64,000 nucleotides of DNA from Streptomyces spectabilis. GTDB lineage: Bacteria; Actinomycetota; Actinomycetes; Streptomycetales; Streptomycetaceae. The notes under the pieces were generated by a model. The model was not told where the DNA came from, searched no databases, and worked only from the letters and a program-made list of their open reading frames with translations. Numbering within the stretch: the first letter of the stretch is position 1; each line of letters starts with the position of its first letter. The stretch lies in contig NZ_CP023690.1 of the NCBI RefSeq assembly GCF_008704795.1, forward strand, positions 1,116,001-1,180,000, in the 5' to 3' direction. A program made the translations under genes and the position numbers. Positions 61,378 to 64,000 of the stretch are shown one piece after another.

Positions 61378-61575
61378 CCGGACGGCGTGTCGAGCCCCGG
61401 AAGCGGGGTACTGGGGTTCTCACGCCGTCTCGACGACGACACCGCGCGGTCGCGTCGAGCAAGGCGGCTCCACGCCCGGCGGCCCGTGCCGCCCGACGCC
61501 CTCTCGACGCCACAGCCGGTACGACATCCCACCGACTGGCGCATACTGGAATATGTACGGACATTGGAGGACCCA

Positions 61576-61731
61576 ATGATCGCGATCGGCCTCGTTCTGC
61601 TCATCATCGGCCTGGTGGCCGGTATCTCGATCCTCTGGACGATCGGCGTCATCCTCGTCGCCGTCGGCGCCGTCCTCTGGCTGCTCGGCGCCGTCGGACA
61701 CGCGGTGGGGGGACGCCGGCACTACTGGTAG
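61576..61731 (+). CDS. Tiny two-helix membrane protein, DUF6131-like
   Basis: 51 residues; ATG 61576 with GGAGG 5 bases upstream. It is almost wholly hydrophobic: two membrane helices (about 2-20 and 22-43, with GISILWTIGVILVAVGAVLW) and a short basic end GGRRHYW. That ending and the pattern match the small actinomycete family I know as DUF6131. A longer frame extends upstream, but without a ribosome binding site and with non-coding character. Function unknown. The 198 bases before it hold only an imperfect inverted repeat. Confidence 0.85.
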   Translation: MIAIGLVLLIIGLVAGISILWTIGVILVAVGAVLWLLGAVGHAVGGRRHYW

Positions 61732-61808
61732 CGCACCGCACGCTCCCGGCCGCCGCGCGCTCCCCCGAGCCGCGGCGGCGCCCGCCCCGGCTCCGAAAGG
61801 GGAACTGC

Positions 61809-63356
61809 ATGGAACGCTCCGCGGTTGTCGACGAGTCGTACTGGCTGGCCTCCACGCCGCGAACCCACTATCCGGCCCCCGACAAGGACGTGACGGCCGA
61901 CGTCGCGGTCGTCGGCGGCGGCATCGCCGGGCTTTGCACGGCCTGGGACCTGGTCCGCTCCGGTCTCGACGTGGTCCTCCTGGAGGCGGACCGGATCGCC
62001 GCGGGCGTGAGCGGCTACACGACGGCCAAGCTCAGCGCCGCGCACGGGCTCGTCTACGCGCCCCTCGAAGCCAAGCAGGGCGCCGACGCCGCGCGCCTCT
62101 ACGCCCTCTCCCAGCAGGACGCGGTCGAGCGGACCGCGGAGCTGTGCGCGGACCTCCGTATCGACGCGGATCTGGAGCGCGCCCCCGCCTTCACCTACCT
62201 CCAGGACCCCGCACGCGTTCCCGAGCTCCAGGAGGAGGCCGCGGCGGCACGGCGGGCCGGACTCGACGCCTCCTTCGTGACCGACACCGAACTCCCCTTC
62301 GCCATCGCGGGCGCGGTCCGCGTCGACGGTCAACTCCAGTTCCATCCACGGAAGTTCCTGCTCGCCCTGGCCGAGCACCTCACCAGGGCCGGAGGACGCG
62401 TCTTCGAGCGCGCCCGGGTCACCGGCCTTCACGACAGCCACCGCTGCCGCCTCACCACCGAGACCGGCGCCACCGTGCGGACGCGCGACGTGGTCATCGC
62501 CACGCACTACCCGGTCTTCGACCGCACCCTGCTCTTCACCCGGCTCACCCCCCGCCGGGAACTGGTGCTCGCGGCGCCGGTGCCGTCGGCCGCGGCCCCC
62601 GCGGGCATGTACCTCACGCCGGAGGGCGGGGTCCGTTCGCTGCGCAGCGCGCCGTACGACGAGGAGCGGCGCCTCGCCATCGTCACCGGGGAGTCCTTCA
62701 CCCCGGGGACGGGCGACGTGTCGGAGCGCTTCGACCGGCTCGACTCCTGGGCGCGCGCCCACGTGCCGCACTTCGACCGGGCGGACAGCGGCTACCGCTG
62801 GGCGGCGCAGGACAACGACTCCCTCGACCACGTGCCGTACGTGGGCCACGCCCACCCCGGCACCCAGCACGTCTACGTCGCCACCGGCTTCGGCGGCTGG
62901 GGCATGAGCAACGGCGTCATGGCGGGCCGCCTGCTCAGCGCCCACATCACCGGCGCGCCACGGCCCGCCTGGACCGAGCTGTACGATCCGCGCCGACTGC
63001 CGCCGATCCGCGACGCGGGCCGCCTCGCCGCCCACCAGGCGGCCGTGGCCAAGCACTTCGTCGGCGACCGGCTGCACACCGGCCACGTCGACTCGGTCGG
63101 CGACATCTCGCCCGGCAACGGAGCCGTCGTACGCCTGGACGGCCGACGCTGCGCCGTCCACCGCGACGCGAGCGGACAGGTCAGCGCGCTCTCCGCGCGC
63201 TGCACCCACCTCGGCTGTCTGGTGCACTTCAACGACGCCGAGCAGGCCTGGGAATGCCCCTGCCACGGCTCCCGCTTCGCGACGGACGGCTCGGTCCTGC
63301 ACGGCCCCGCCACCCGGCCCCTCGAACCGCGCGAGGTCCCGGACCCGCCCGCCTGA
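61809..63356 (+). CDS. FAD-dependent oxidoreductase with C-terminal Rieske [2Fe-2S] domain
   Basis: 515 residues; ATG with AAGGGGA 5-8 bases upstream. N-terminal DAO-type FAD fold: VAVVGGGIAGLCTAWDLVRSG (residues about 31-51) and an acidic residue ending the next strand (VVLLEADR), then GYTTAKLSAAHGL; a second dinucleotide-fold element ATGFGGWGMSNGVMAGRLL lies near 360. The last 100 residues are a Rieske domain with CTHLGC and CPCHGS ligands, both Cys/His pairs intact, and linking glycines. The same domain order occurs in Bacillus YhfW. It presumably passes electrons between FAD and the cluster; the substrate is unknown. It lies 77 bases after the DUF6131-like gene and may be cotranscribed. 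The apparent lack of signal peptide suggests a cytoplasmic location. Confidence 0.9.
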   Translation: MERSAVVDESYWLASTPRTHYPAPDKDVTADVAVVGGGIAGLCTAWDLVRSGLDVVLLEADRIAAGVSGYTTAKLSAAHGLVYAPLEAKQGADAARLYALSQQDAVERTAELCADLRIDADLERAPAFTYLQDPARVPELQEEAAAARRAGLDASFVTDTELPFAIAGAVRVDGQLQFHPRKFLLALAEHLTRAGGRVFERARVTGLHDSHRCRLTTETGATVRTRDVVIATHYPVFDRTLLFTRLTPRRELVLAAPVPSAAAPAGMYLTPEGGVRSLRSAPYDEERRLAIVTGESFTPGTGDVSERFDRLDSWARAHVPHFDRADSGYRWAAQDNDSLDHVPYVGHAHPGTQHVYVATGFGGWGMSNGVMAGRLLSAHITGAPRPAWTELYDPRRLPPIRDAGRLAAHQAAVAKHFVGDRLHTGHVDSVGDISPGNGAVVRLDGRRCAVHRDASGQVSALSARCTHLGCLVHFNDAEQAWECPCHGSRFATDGSVLHGPATRPLEPREVPDPPA

Positions 63357-63427
63357 CGGCCACCGCCCCGGCGCTCCGGCCGCTCGCACACCACCCCCGC
63401 GAAAGGTTGTACGCGACGCACGTGGCG

Positions 63428-63441
63428 ATCACCACGGTGAT
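63428..63441. promoter_or_regulatory. Small palindrome upstream of the secreted protein gene
   Basis: ATCACC-AC-GGTGAT, about 90 bases before the start codon at 63531. It could be an operator half-site pair or chance; no recognised consensus. Confidence 0.25.
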
Positions 63442-63530
63442 GAAGATGCGGTGAAGACCGTAAGGTCACCTCGTTCACATCTGTCGCCGGGAAGCACACG
63501 CGTCCCGGCACCATCCGTGGGGGACCAGTC

Positions 63531-64000
63531 ATGCAACACCGCACTCGCATCGCCGTGTTCGGCTCCGTGCTCGCCGCGGCCGCCGTGGGCTTCACCGCCC
63601 CCGGGGCCGTGGCCGCCGCGCCCGAGGGCATCACGATCACGAAGGTCACGGTGAACGACGGCAAGCCGGTCGCGCTCGGCACCACCGCGGGCAAGACCTT
63701 CAAGGTCTCGATGACGGCGGACACCGACTCCGCGATCACCGAGTCCGACATCACCCTGTTCGGCCCGGACTCGAACCTGGCGCAGCCGCAGACCACCCCC
63801 AAGTGCACCACCGAGGGCACGAAGGCGACCTGCACGGGGACGTTCACGATCGACCCCGACGTCGACTTCTACGACAACAAGCCCGCGGGCACGTGGTACG
63901 TCAACCCCCTGCTGGTCTCCGACACCGACAGCATCTACGCGGAGAAGGCCGGGAAGTTCAACCTCCAGCGCGAGTCGAAGCTGACGGTCAACGCCTCGCC
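63531..64000 (+). CDS. Secreted protein, DUF5707-like, incomplete at window end
   Basis: 156 residues visible, frame open at base 64,000. ATG with GGGGGA upstream. The N-terminus is a Sec signal peptide: MQHRTR, a hydrophobic core IAVFGSVLAAAAVGF and a likely cleavage after AVA near residue 28. The mature part is Thr/Asp-rich with KVTVNDGKPVALGTT, a Cys pair around residues 95-106, a VDFYDNKPAGTWYV stretch and RESKLTVNAS, a set of features I associate with Streptomyces DUF5707 extracellular proteins, which continue with beta-sandwich repeats. Function unknown. Confidence 0.8.
   Translation, partial: MQHRTRIAVFGSVLAAAAVGFTAPGAVAAAPEGITITKVTVNDGKPVALGTTAGKTFKVSMTADTDSAITESDITLFGPDSNLAQPQTTPKCTTEGTKATCTGTFTIDPDVDFYDNKPAGTWYVNPLLVSDTDSIYAEKAGKFNLQRESKLTVNAS

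Overview
The window reads as very high-GC actinomycete DNA, almost certainly Streptomyces: near-saturated G/C third codon positions in most genes, GTG and TTG starts, GGAGG-type ribosome binding sites, and several small Streptomyces-style protein families. About 80 percent of it (1 to 51,872) is the upstream part of a large modular type I polyketide synthase (PKS). All of its genes lie on the minus strand, so the assembly line starts at 51,872 and runs leftward out of the window at base 1.

PKS layout in biosynthetic order: gene A (38,976-51,872) carries a loading didomain AT-ACP behind a decayed KS, plus modules 1 and 2. Gene B (19,171-38,922) carries modules 3 to 6. Gene C (4,047-19,078) carries modules 7 to 9 and is interrupted by an apparent one-base deletion at 16,169-16,172. 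Gene D (from 4,015, incomplete at base 1) carries module 10. Genes A, B, C and D are separated by only 31 to 92 bases, and the chain junctions have acidic C-terminal tails facing coiled-coil N-termini, so they look like one operon and one chain of proteins in the order A-B-C-D. No thioesterase, tailoring gene or pathway regulator is in view; these should lie to the left.

Predicted chemistry: a non-carboxylated starter, then methylmalonate in modules 1 and 6 and malonate in the other eight. Modules 2, 4 and 7 should leave alkenes. The others should leave hydroxyls, except module 6, where damage to both the DH and the KR could leave a ketone. The ER in module 2 is a deletion remnant, and the DHs in modules 6 and 8 have lost the catalytic histidine. 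The part seen would give a partly unsaturated polyol chain. I do not recognise a known product.

The region 51,873-53,503 holds no convincing gene. It is less GC-rich and contains the probable PKS promoter region, with three 11-bp direct repeats. To its right is an ordinary-looking gene neighbourhood: a MarR regulator divergent from an EamA-type exporter with palindromic operators between them; a second MarR with its own palindrome; a small DUF6204-like protein; a MerR regulator divergent from a YhgE/Pip membrane protein; an ABC-F ribosome-protection-type ATPase preceded by a 14-codon leader peptide and a candidate attenuator; a lactate 2-monooxygenase; a tiny DUF6131-like membrane protein; a FAD oxidoreductase with a fused Rieske domain; and the start of a secreted DUF5707-like protein. 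The ABC-F and EamA genes could matter for self-protection or export, but nothing in the sequence ties them to the PKS.
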